From NCBI GenBank assembly GCA_900074725.1, contig LT598455.1, positions 373,802 to 437,801 of the forward strand: 64,000 bases of DNA, given 5' to 3'. Under the pieces are notes generated by a model. The model saw only the letters and a program-made list of their open reading frames with translations. It searched no databases and was not told the DNA's origin. A program made the translations under genes and the position numbers. Position 1 is the first letter of the stretch; each line of letters opens with the position of its first letter. Source of the stretch: Lachancea dasiensis (taxonomy: Eukaryota; Ascomycota; Saccharomycetes; Saccharomycetales; Saccharomycetaceae). Shown here one piece after another: positions 9,601-18,565 of the stretch.

Positions 9601-11694
9601 CTAGGCTGAACCTTCTGTGGATTTTTCTCGTTTTGAGTGCCTTTGTGAGAACTTTTCCATGTATGATTTTATAAACTCCCGCACTTTTGCCCGTTTTTCC
9701 TTGCTGAGCTCAGAGGGTGGAGTTCTCTTTGCATCCTTTTTTACTTCTTTTTTGGATAAAATGTTGGTAATGTCCCGAGAACACTCCTTAATATGCTCTT
9801 TGCCGAGATTTCTTTCGTAGTGCTTTACAATATTTGGCACCACCGAAGCAAAAACCTTGTTCCACTTGTGCATGATGTAGTCGTCTTTGGACTTCAGCAC
9901 TTTCTTTTGCCTCCTTTGTTGGTCCTCTTCCTGCTTCTTCAAAAAGTCTCTTTTTTCCTGCTCTTTCTGTTCATTAGCCTCTGCAATAATTTTCTCTAGC
10001 TCGCTTTTCTTTTGATGCTCAAGCTCCATTTTCAGCTTTAACTGCCGTTTCTCTTCCTCCTTGAGCTTTTCTATCTCCTTTTGTTGATATTCTATCCTTT
10101 GCTGTTTCTTTCTTTCGTACTCTTCAGTATCCATAATCCGCTTTTTCTTGTTCAGATAGCCGTTCGAATTTGGGTCAACAGGCGTCTGACTACGGCTATG
10201 AGCATTTCCACCACTGAAGGTTTTGCTCACGCCAACCGGAGGTTGATGCAGCTTAGTTTGCTGCTGTGCGTTATAATATACAGGCTTCCCATTTTCATGA
10301 ATAAGTTCCCATCCTGGCGGGAGCCTGATTCTTCGTAGATCTGTCTTTGTCTTGGAAATATTTTCGGATACATCTTTCTTTGTGATTCGCTTGTAAGTTT
10401 CAAAACTATCCCACTTTTCGAGTAATTCTTGAGCTATTCCCTCAAGCATTGATTTGGATGCGAGCTCTTCCACTTTCTTATCTATTTGAGATGACAAAAT
10501 GCCGTTCTTTGTCGTTTTTGGCAAACGCACAAGGTACTTTATGATATTTTCCTGGAATTCGGTGTCGTTCTCAAACGTCGTTAGCAGCTTGTTGAAGCAT
10601 CTATATCCGTGAAGTTTGATAATTTGATAATGAAGGTTCTGGTCATCTGTTAGCAAAATTCTCTCCATTAATCTGCGAATTATTAAAATGTCGTCTGCCT
10701 GCAGCAAGACACTCATCACTTTTGAGACATCATCAAAACTCTCACATGGACTTAGATTCAGGGATTTGACAAACTCAACATTTACATTATTAACCTCGCT
10801 CTTCACAATCTTTTGCCCATTGGCCTTCATCAACTTGATCCATTTCTTTTCAACGGCAGGTACGACGCCCAACGCGTCAGCATAATTTTGAGGTAGTAAT
10901 GATGCTGCATCCGTTTGAGTCTTGCCTCCCAAGAACCCGATACAGTTAGGCTCCTCACAATAACAAGGCTGAGCTGCAGCACCGTACCTATCAACATTGT
11001 AATCAAAGGTGATTTCCTCACCTCGCAGTATTTTGCGATTCGCAAATATACCCATCCTTAGTTTGCCCGCTACATCCCATTTGTTAACATACGCGTTAGG
11101 GTTACAAGAGTGATTGCAAAACCGGGCAAGAGAGCCCTTCACCGTAGCATCAACAAATTCCCCACTTTGTAACATCATAAAATAGAAGTGCTTGAGACTC
11201 CTACGATCGTAGTCTATCATTCGGTCGCGAAACTCCTCTTCCGGTATAACCTCGCCAATATACTCGTAGATAAACTCATGTGCCGCAATATCACGTTCAG
11301 CTCTCACACCGTAGCCCTTTTTTTGAGTCTGGAAGACGGCAATGTCCGCATATTGGCACTGTTGAAATCGTTGATTTTGGCAATCAAAACCACAGGATCC
11401 GCAAAGGTCATTTACACACTCAATCAACGTGAGCCTGTTTATACAGTCCGAATCCTCCCCACAAGCTCCATTCACTCCATCTTGGCGGTCTTCATAGCAG
11501 TCACACTCGATATAATCATGGGACTTTGAGCTTCCTAAGTCTTTTGACGCATAAGTGCATTTTTTTAGCGCCGTGAAGGTTGACAATGCCTCATCTGTCC
11601 TGTCTTCACATTCTTCAAACGTCCTCACTTTCCTGTCAGTAGTTGAAGTCACCATCGGAAGTTTTGTTAGGCCAACCGCTCCTTTTCTAATCAT
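9601..11694 (-). CDS. SET2: Histone H3 lysine-36 methyltransferase
   Basis: 697 residues from the ATG at 11694, against 733 in S. cerevisiae. The layout is that of Set2: a Cys-rich AWS domain (about 63-110), a SET domain (about 118-240, with KGYGVRA, FCNHSCNPNA and ITFDYN), and post-SET cysteines (CYCEEPNC, about 243). These are followed by a WW domain (LPPGWELI to QPP, about 458-487), a long charged coiled coil (about 520-605) and a C-terminal SRI domain that binds phosphorylated RNA polymerase II. The start is uncertain. The reading frame continues upstream to a TTG, but a TATATATA box at 11707-11714 falls there, only 12 bp before this ATG. A second ATG at 11655 (MVTST) would fit that TATA better. 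Confidence 0.93.
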   Translation of the reverse strand: MIRKGAVGLTKLPMVTSTTDRKVRTFEECEDRTDEALSTFTALKKCTYASKDLGSSKSHDYIECDCYEDRQDGVNGACGEDSDCINRLTLIECVNDLCGSCGFDCQNQRFQQCQYADIAVFQTQKKGYGVRAERDIAAHEFIYEYIGEVIPEEEFRDRMIDYDRRSLKHFYFMMLQSGEFVDATVKGSLARFCNHSCNPNAYVNKWDVAGKLRMGIFANRKILRGEEITFDYNVDRYGAAAQPCYCEEPNCIGFLGGKTQTDAASLLPQNYADALGVVPAVEKKWIKLMKANGQKIVKSEVNNVNVEFVKSLNLSPCESFDDVSKVMSVLLQADDILIIRRLMERILLTDDQNLHYQIIKLHGYRCFNKLLTTFENDTEFQENIIKYLVRLPKTTKNGILSSQIDKKVEELASKSMLEGIAQELLEKWDSFETYKRITKKDVSENISKTKTDLRRIRLPPGWELIHENGKPVYYNAQQQTKLHQPPVGVSKTFSGGNAHSRSQTPVDPNSNGYLNKKKRIMDTEEYERKKQQRIEYQQKEIEKLKEEEKRQLKLKMELEHQKKSELEKIIAEANEQKEQEKRDFLKKQEEDQQRRQKKVLKSKDDYIMHKWNKVFASVVPNIVKHYERNLGKEHIKECSRDITNILSKKEVKKDAKRTPPSELSKEKRAKVREFIKSYMEKFSQRHSKREKSTEGSA

Positions 11695-11976
11695 CGTTCC
11701 GACCTGTATATATACAAGTTCAAATTGATTGTTGTGGAAAATTGGAAAATGCTCCATAAGTGTCACGAACGTACAAAACAACAAAAGCTTGGCTACCATA
11801 AAGGCAACCAATTCTTCGGCGAACTTATGGCGCTATGGTTACCACGGACAGTAGCTACCAACATCAACTAATAATTGTAAATCCTTTTTGCACGTATCAG
11901 GTCTTCAATTCAGTCTTTGGAGGCGAAAACCCGCCAGCAGCATCGTCGACCTAATTAAAAATGTTACTTGGGTGCT

Positions 11977-14064
11977 TTAACCGCATATATCATCAAAAAT
12001 TTGCTGAAGAGCTTCAAGTTTATCGCCCGAGCTCACGATATCTTCCCAGACTGCCATAGCTCGTCTTATATTGTACTCACAAGAGAGCACACACTGTTGA
12101 AACTGAGGTGAGACATTTCCACACTTACCAGAAGCGAATACTTTTTTGGTTCGGAGAACATTTTTGGAAGTTGCGGCATCGCGTTCTACTAGAATGTCTT
12201 TGATTTCTCGTGATCGCAATGAAATAAGCAATGTGCGGGAATGCGAATGATTGTGCAAATCAGCCTTCATAGCATTCAAAACCTTGCGCTCGGCATCCAA
12301 ACCTATCGGAAAAGCTTGAAGTTGAAACCACGGAACAAAATTGGGTAAAAAACCAGTGTACTTGGGTAGTAACTCGTTTGCAACAATTTGAAGGTCGACT
12401 GGATTATTGGCGAAAGGAACTTCCAAAACCGGCGCGTGTGTCTCTGACGCCTCGCTGATGGTGGTATCGCACATCTCTGCGTCAAACAAGCAGACTAGCT
12501 TAAAGGCGTTCTCCAGGTTGAATTCGTCAGTAATTCGATTGCAGTTTCTCCTGACATCCATGTTATGTAAGAAGGACCCTGACCACGAAGTCCACCCTTC
12601 TCGAAACCTATCGGTTCGTGGCGAACTAGGAACACTTGAAGTCCAGGGAAACTCGTCATGTTCAACAGCTAGGGGTGACGGTAAAGGAGTTACTCGGCTG
12701 AGCAGCATTTGGTGTAGTGATGTACTACTCCCGTTATGGTGCTGGGCAAAAGAAGGCTCATATAAATCACTCGCCTTTATAGAGGGACTATGTGCTGAGT
12801 TGGAATAGTTCGAACTTGGAACGGGTGTAATAGCTGACGTCATTCCCATACGCTTTCCGAACCAGGAACCGTAGCTCCCATGGGCGCTAGACAAGGACGA
12901 CGATAGGTACTGGAGGGAGCTACTGTTGCTTTTGATAGAAGAAGGCTGAATTACTTGGGCTGAAGTGCCATCCGAAGATACACTTGTGGAACTAAGGCCC
13001 GTTTTTTTCTTGGGAATTTCCCAACCCTTCAGTGTTACCGTTCCATAAGGTTTGGTAGAATTCTCCGAAAAATCGGTATCACATTTCGCAGCCGGCGACT
13101 GCTTGTCGGAACCTGTACTTGTCTGCTGATCTGTGACGTCATCGTTGGTTTCAACTGTGTTGATTCGGCCATTATAGCGAGGTTTGAGTAGAGCAGATAT
13201 GAGGAAGACTAGTTTATTCGCCACTGCCATATTCCCAGATATTATAACGATCCGGGAACAATCGCAGTTGACCAATTCTGTCGCAAAGTCTTGTACAATC
13301 TTGGTAAACAGGACGGGCAAAAATCGCAGTCTATTACCATCTTTGATGTCCAACCAATGGAAAACGTCTTTGAACCAGCTCGAAAGAAAGTCTTGATTGT
13401 CGGACGGGTAAAGAAGTAGTCTCGGTATTTCATTATGCGCGGATACGAGCGGCAGCACCAAGGTATAGATTGAGTGGACTATTGATTGAGTGATTTGGGG
13501 GTCATGAGAACGCAGATCGCGCGGAAGAAAAGGCAGTTGCTCATTAGAGAGCACAGCAAGTAAAAGGGCCTGGCATTCATCTAACCAGCCACTGATTTGA
13601 CTCCATATTTCACTCAAAGAAGTCAGGAACGGTTCCGGGAGGGACAGGCATATCGCTAACCTCGTGTCACAATTTGGAGCATAGAAGATGCGGGTCACTA
13701 AAAGCACCCCTGCGTTAGACACCACGCGAAATTTATTGCTCTTGAGGCGCGTCTTGGCCCTAACGGGGGAGCCGAAAATGTATTCTTTCAATTCTGTCAC
13801 CGATATGTGATCCATCGCCGAGCCACGCGCCGTCACATAATCCAACACTATTTGGTAATTATGTCGGCTCATCAATTGGCCTAATTCTTGAGCCACAACG
13901 ATCCTAAACCGGTGAACAGGAGAAACTGAGTAGTCCAGATGCTTCGTCCCATACAGTTTTTGTTTAACCTCATCGGTTAAATGAGGGGTGACTGGATTCG
14001 AAGCCTCTTCGGAGTTAGCAACGCCCTCATTCAACCTGTTCTTAGCAAGCAGACGGCCCAGCAT
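11977..14064 (-). CDS. LST4: Lst4-type DENN protein (folliculin-interacting protein homologue), TORC1 signalling
   Basis: 695 residues. The ATG at 14064 gives MLGRLL, the family-type start. The frame extends 19 codons further upstream but without an ATG. An N-terminal longin-like part (HRFRIVVAQELGQLM) and central DENN-like segments (LVTRIFYAP, ARLAICLSLPEPFLTSL-type) are separated by a Ser/Thr-rich low-complexity region (about 300-480). The C-terminal domain carries HNHSHSRTLLISLRS. With Lst7 the family acts at the vacuole as a GAP for Rag GTPases and affects amino-acid permease sorting. It is shorter than the 828 residues of S. cerevisiae, mainly in disordered loops. Position beside ZRT3 (YKL176C-YKL175W) supports the call. 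Confidence 0.8.
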   Translation of the reverse strand: MLGRLLAKNRLNEGVANSEEASNPVTPHLTDEVKQKLYGTKHLDYSVSPVHRFRIVVAQELGQLMSRHNYQIVLDYVTARGSAMDHISVTELKEYIFGSPVRAKTRLKSNKFRVVSNAGVLLVTRIFYAPNCDTRLAICLSLPEPFLTSLSEIWSQISGWLDECQALLLAVLSNEQLPFLPRDLRSHDPQITQSIVHSIYTLVLPLVSAHNEIPRLLLYPSDNQDFLSSWFKDVFHWLDIKDGNRLRFLPVLFTKIVQDFATELVNCDCSRIVIISGNMAVANKLVFLISALLKPRYNGRINTVETNDDVTDQQTSTGSDKQSPAAKCDTDFSENSTKPYGTVTLKGWEIPKKKTGLSSTSVSSDGTSAQVIQPSSIKSNSSSLQYLSSSLSSAHGSYGSWFGKRMGMTSAITPVPSSNYSNSAHSPSIKASDLYEPSFAQHHNGSSTSLHQMLLSRVTPLPSPLAVEHDEFPWTSSVPSSPRTDRFREGWTSWSGSFLHNMDVRRNCNRITDEFNLENAFKLVCLFDAEMCDTTISEASETHAPVLEVPFANNPVDLQIVANELLPKYTGFLPNFVPWFQLQAFPIGLDAERKVLNAMKADLHNHSHSRTLLISLRSREIKDILVERDAATSKNVLRTKKVFASGKCGNVSPQFQQCVLSCEYNIRRAMAVWEDIVSSGDKLEALQQIFDDICG

Positions 14065-15091
14065 CGTACCCTCCTCCTGCTGGCGAGCGCGGAGTTTTGT
14101 TGTAACCCGGGTGCATCGCAAGCATATGACTTTATATTGATTAAAGTGACAATGGAGTAACCAGAATCGCTAAATACGTGAACGTGTATAGAAAGGCAGT
14201 CTCTCCACAAGAGAAGCGTGTAGGCATCGATCTCACTACTGAGGAGTGCGTATTCACTCAACCAAAGGCATAGGCTGAATTATACACGCAATCCAAAGCA
14301 GCATTCATTTCGGCTCAAACAAAAAAATGACACATTTGTCGACAAATGAAGCTCTCAGGGACCATCGACACCAGGCCACCAAGGTGTTTCGTGCTAGAAA
14401 CAGCTCTTATATCTAGTGGCGTCTGTCCCAAATTTCAGTTGATAAAAGACTTCGTAGCGTCTCAGTCTAGGAATGTTCTCAATCCTGGGCAAGCGTTTGA
14501 TGCAGTATATGTTCCCGGACCCAGGCAGCTGGAATTGAAATTTGGGGGCGGAAATACCTTCAATGATTTTGTCGCTCGTGAGTATCAATTACCGTTCCCA
14601 ACTCCGGAGATCGAAGACTATCAAAGTTCGAGACAGATTATAATAAAGTCATGACAAATAACATGAGCTTCCTGTTACGAGTGGTGTACAGTTCCCATAG
14701 TCCATTTTGCGTGTTTCAAAACCCTGCATAAGGTGACAATTGATCGTCTGGAGGAGGTGTGAGGCTTAATTCGAAAACTGACCAAGGTGTCACACGCGTG
14801 CAAAATGATTACCATAACTATCACCGCCAGCAAGGTGTGTGGATCAGGTTCCAGTAGGTTAATCATGACAGTGTAACCAGCAACAATATCACATACAAGT
14901 AGTACGTTTTCTGAGCCAATAAGTTCTGTTCGAAAGGATACAAGTATCAGTGCTTCTCAGGCATTTGATTTTCTTCGGGCACCCCATTGGTTTAGCTACC
15001 GCGTGCTATCTTCCCCCCTCCCCTGGGCAGTCATATATCAGTGCCTTGTTTAGAAATCGCTCGACTGCTGTTAGCGACAGAGGTAAACGCC
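14065..15091. other. Divergent intergenic region LST4-ZRT3
   Basis: These 1.03 kb serve two divergent genes. A perfect 16-bp palindrome sits at 14333-14348. Three AAGGTG hexamers lie at 14730, 14784 and 14832, about 50 bp apart. One 102-codon open frame is listed separately. Confidence 0.5.
14346..14654 (+). CDS. Small hypothetical open frame, doubtful
   Basis: A 102-codon ATG frame lies in the LST4-ZRT3 gap. I recognise no family, signal peptide or membrane segment. Its ATG is the end of a perfect palindrome. It could be a chance frame or the 5' leader of ZRT3. I list it only because it is ATG-started and overlaps no other gene. Confidence 0.15.
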   Translation: MKLSGTIDTRPPRCFVLETALISSGVCPKFQLIKDFVASQSRNVLNPGQAFDAVYVPGPRQLELKFGGGNTFNDFVAREYQLPFPTPEIEDYQSSRQIIIKS

Positions 15092-16489
15092 ATGCTGGTT
15101 CCAGATTTGCCGCGGTGGTTGATCTTTTCGGCAATATCGTCGTTTCTATGCATTTTGGGCAGTTGCTGTGTGCCGTTATTCTCCATGATGTTTCGTAAAC
15201 GTTCTCAAATGAACTCCAGGCTACTCAACTATGGTCTATCTTTGAGTGCAGGTTCTATGCTGGCTACAAGTCTTTACAAAATGCTCCCCACCATGGAAAC
15301 GAAACATAAATGGAAAATTTTCTTGGGTTTTGTTATCGGCGTTACCTTAAGCTTCATATTGAACTTTGTGGTGCACGCTTACACCAGTGAAAGTTTGATT
15401 CATTGTAGCCACGGTTCGGACGAAGATGAATCGATGCATACCCACGAAGGCGTGGGAACTGATGGCCAAATTGGCGTCGAGCCTAACACGCAGCTCGAAC
15501 TAGATCCGCCAGAAACAAGTGATCAAGGCCACGCTGAGCATCGTGGAACTAATGGCCATCGCGACGACTCAAAAATACTTCAAAGATCGCTGCTTAGTCC
15601 CGCCAACTCAACGACGCTGCGTCAAAAACGTTCCCTGATAGACTTTCTCGCTCGAAAACCGTCGAATGCGGGCAATTGTTATGGTTCAATGTACTGCGAC
15701 ACAGACATGAAGCCATCACGCTCAACAGATCCTGGTCGCACCAAAGTGACATGTCAAAAAGATGTCACAAAGGATGCACTCAACTGTCCTGAAAACGCCA
15801 TAGGCTATGATCTGGAGAATTTGTCGGTTTACCGTGCTAATTACTATTTACACAGGAAGTCTCCTAACGAGGACTCCCATCATCGTGGTTCCGAAGACTC
15901 CTCTTCGTCACCAGAAAATAGTGTCGCGGGAAATGACCACGACCACCACCATCACATTGCCACTCCATTTTCCAAGCTTCTTTCCATTGGCATCCAGACG
16001 TGCCTGGTTATCTCGCTCCATAAATTTCCAGAAGGATTCATCGTATTTTTCACCAATAATAACGAGGATGACTCGAGGTCATTCGGAATATCCATCTTTT
16101 TAAGTTTAGCCATCCACAATTTTACGGAAGGCTTTGCAATGACGCTACCGTTGTATGCCGCCTTCCGGACAAAGTGGCATGCAATCCTTCTTACTGCTAT
16201 CTTGGGGGGTGGCTCTCAACCTTTGGGCGCTCTGATGGGATACTTGATATTCAAACAAACGGGCTCGCAAGAAATTAATATCGAATTTCTGCTTAGTGTG
16301 ACGTCAGGTTTCTTGTTTGTCATAGCCCTTCAAATGTTTCAAACAGCTATTGGATTTAGTGATTCGCACCATCATCATGAAGTCAACGAGCTTGATGAGG
16401 AGGACCAACCCCACACCCTTGCTACGGTATGCTTGCAATGGTGTTGTTTAGGTGCATTTTTGGTCTTGGCAACGGGCCTTTTCACTTGA
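15092..16489 (+). CDS. ZRT3: Vacuolar zinc exporter, ZIP family
   Basis: 465 residues from the ATG at 15092 (MLVPDLPRWLIFSAISSFLC), against 503 in S. cerevisiae. The conserved block NYGLSLSAGSMLATSLYKMLP is near residue 50. A long hydrophilic loop ends in a His cluster (DHDHHHHIA). ZIP motifs follow in the paired membrane helices: HKFPEGF and HNFTEGFAM. A second His-rich loop (DSHHHHEV) precedes the last helix. The family moves zinc from vacuole to cytosol under zinc starvation. The frame is open upstream to a GTG, but homology begins at this ATG. The order LST4-ZRT3-TPO5 matches YKL176C-YKL175W-YKL174C. Confidence 0.9.
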   Translation: MLVPDLPRWLIFSAISSFLCILGSCCVPLFSMMFRKRSQMNSRLLNYGLSLSAGSMLATSLYKMLPTMETKHKWKIFLGFVIGVTLSFILNFVVHAYTSESLIHCSHGSDEDESMHTHEGVGTDGQIGVEPNTQLELDPPETSDQGHAEHRGTNGHRDDSKILQRSLLSPANSTTLRQKRSLIDFLARKPSNAGNCYGSMYCDTDMKPSRSTDPGRTKVTCQKDVTKDALNCPENAIGYDLENLSVYRANYYLHRKSPNEDSHHRGSEDSSSSPENSVAGNDHDHHHHIATPFSKLLSIGIQTCLVISLHKFPEGFIVFFTNNNEDDSRSFGISIFLSLAIHNFTEGFAMTLPLYAAFRTKWHAILLTAILGGGSQPLGALMGYLIFKQTGSQEINIEFLLSVTSGFLFVIALQMFQTAIGFSDSHHHHEVNELDEEDQPHTLATVCLQWCCLGAFLVLATGLFT

Positions 16490-16576
16490 ACCCTCCCAAT
16501 TTAGCAAGATGAACGAAATACATCTTGCCCAATGTACAGTAGTTGATTATTTTCTGAAAAATTGCACCGAAATAAT

Positions 16577-18226
16577 TCATTTTGAATCCTCAAAGTGCTG
16601 CATTTGAATGGCGTCTTCAGAGGTATTCGCTCTGTTTTCCTCACCAATCAATGGAAGTATAAAGTTTCCTTTGCCCCAGCGAAAATATAGAAGTGTGATT
16701 CCCGCCAGAAACATCACATAAACTAAAATCGCATAGTTCATCGATTTCAATGTTACTGGCACTTTTGGAGGTAAACATATCACGACCATAGTATAGAGTA
16801 ACCAAGTTATGCTCAAAATATTGACCGGCCATCCAAGCCGATATCTCACTTTCACTGGCGACCCGCGCAATGCTCTCCGGCGAGAGATAATAACTAACAG
16901 CAGGGGGATACAAGTGGCAGAACATAGACACAAAACGGCAGCCCCCATAAACGCATTGAACGCTGCTGTGGATATGAGTGCCAAAAGTCCTAGGAGGTAT
17001 GATACTCCCATGCTCAGCAGAATAGAATTTCTTGGGACCTTATGCTTTGAGTCGACATCGACATACGACCAAAGTTGACTATAAGGCAATGCTCTATCCC
17101 GACTCATGCTGAACACTGCACGAGAAGATGTTGTCATCGAACCAATTCCTGAAAACAGAAGATTGCCAAGAATCATGACAACGAGGAAGATGGACACGAA
17201 CATGGAGTGCGTGGATTTCGTAAATATGTAAACGATTGGCAACAACTTGGGATTGCTGAATATGACATCCACGTCTGGTAAAATTAGCATAATAGGCAAT
17301 AAAAATATAATACCTGCTACGCCTGATGTGATTACCGCTGCTGACATACCTTTGGGAATGTCGCGCTCTGGCTCTCGCACTTCATCGGCCAGGGCCGGTA
17401 GCATGCTAAACCCTTGAAGTGTAAAATTAGACTGCTGGAATCCAATCATAAATGACATGACAGCACTTGAATAACCGGACCTTGAATTATCGAAGTGGGT
17501 CACTGCGTATTTGATAGACCTATAGCGACCTGAGTGAAACAACAACAGTAAAATGTCGATGAATATGACCGCATAAATAATCCAGTAGACACACACCTTG
17601 TTAACAGTTTCGACGATACTTGCAAACTTCCAATTGACAAGACCCACGATGGTGACGATGAGGTAGAAGACAATGACCGTAAAGAACATGATGAACGACT
17701 CGCTAATAAGTTGTTCGTTGGTCATAGTGATAAGTGAAATGACCAGCTGAGCACCGGCAAAAGTGATACTGGTGCTCATAGTCCAGTTGCCAAGTAGCAT
17801 AAGCCAGCCCGTGAACCACGCACAGGGTAATTTGTAGCCATGAGGTGCCAGCATTGCGCTGCTTCCGTGCAACTCCATGGGAAATCTGGAAACAATTTCC
17901 CCTAGTGACAAAGAACAGAGCCAAGTTGCCACACCACAAACAAGGAAGCCCACAACGATCGTCAGTGGCCCTCCGTTGTCTAGACCAATGTTAATTGTTG
18001 TGCTCATACCAAGGACGGGACTCATGAGGGCGAACCCCAGCCCGATAATCGACCCTTTCGATAAAAACGCTCGATCCAGTTGTTGCTCATACTCAAATAT
18101 TTGAACCTCGTCAGCGACTTCATCTTCATCGTGTGGAAGAACCCTCTGCCAATTCAAAAATCCTGAGGTTGTTCTAAGACCAAGGCGCTCCTGAATTCCT
18201 CGACCCACCCTAGCAGATGCCTGCAT
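16577..18226 (-). CDS. TPO5: APC-superfamily permease, polyamine/amino-acid type
   Basis: 549 residues with about 12 hydrophobic segments after a hydrophilic N-terminus of about 55. Family landmarks are GSIIGLGFALMSPVLGMST in the first helix, GEIVSRFPMELHGSSAMLAPHGYKLP, and a middle FTLQGFSMLPALADEVREPERDIPKG. This is the fungal amino-acid/choline permease pattern. S. cerevisiae Tpo5 (618 residues) exports polyamines from internal membranes. Substrate here is inferred from synteny (YKL174C between ZRT3 and SNU114). It is tail-to-tail with ZRT3 and divergent from SNU114. Confidence 0.85.
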   Translation of the reverse strand: MQASARVGRGIQERLGLRTTSGFLNWQRVLPHDEDEVADEVQIFEYEQQLDRAFLSKGSIIGLGFALMSPVLGMSTTINIGLDNGGPLTIVVGFLVCGVATWLCSLSLGEIVSRFPMELHGSSAMLAPHGYKLPCAWFTGWLMLLGNWTMSTSITFAGAQLVISLITMTNEQLISESFIMFFTVIVFYLIVTIVGLVNWKFASIVETVNKVCVYWIIYAVIFIDILLLLFHSGRYRSIKYAVTHFDNSRSGYSSAVMSFMIGFQQSNFTLQGFSMLPALADEVREPERDIPKGMSAAVITSGVAGIIFLLPIMLILPDVDVIFSNPKLLPIVYIFTKSTHSMFVSIFLVVMILGNLLFSGIGSMTTSSRAVFSMSRDRALPYSQLWSYVDVDSKHKVPRNSILLSMGVSYLLGLLALISTAAFNAFMGAAVLCLCSATCIPLLLVIISRRRALRGSPVKVRYRLGWPVNILSITWLLYTMVVICLPPKVPVTLKSMNYAILVYVMFLAGITLLYFRWGKGNFILPLIGEENRANTSEDAIQMQHFEDSK

Positions 18227-18525
18227 TCGTAGTGGTACCTAAATTCAACAATTGATGCTCAGAGAGATACAAGAATAAATTCTTGAGGCTTGTTCGCTCG
18301 CCGATGAAGTATACTTGGTGAAATTTGAATTAGGGAGTCACTTTTCTTATTGTCCTAGGAATTCTCAACCACTCTTGATCACCGCAATGCTCGTAAGAAT
18401 GCAGATTTTAGGTGAGTATGGTCTTTGGAGCTACGTCACGATTAGCTTCTTCGAGCTCTTCTGTTGCCGATGATCTAGTTCCCATAATTTAATAATTATA
18501 ATTCAATATTACTGATGAACTAACA

Positions 18526-18533
18526 TATATAAA
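18526..18533 (+). promoter_or_regulatory. TATA-like box before SNU114
   Basis: TATATAAA lies 33 bp upstream of the SNU114 ATG in the 339-bp divergent TPO5-SNU114 promoter. That is very close to the start codon, so use as a TATA box is uncertain. No other element was recognised in this gap. Confidence 0.35.
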
Positions 18534-18565
18534 CTCATCGATCAAAAATACACTCCAGAGGCGAG

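Noticed and set aside
11695-11811. Hydrophobic N-terminal extension of SET2
   Set aside because: It begins without an ATG, contains the TATATATA box of the gene and has no counterpart in the family.
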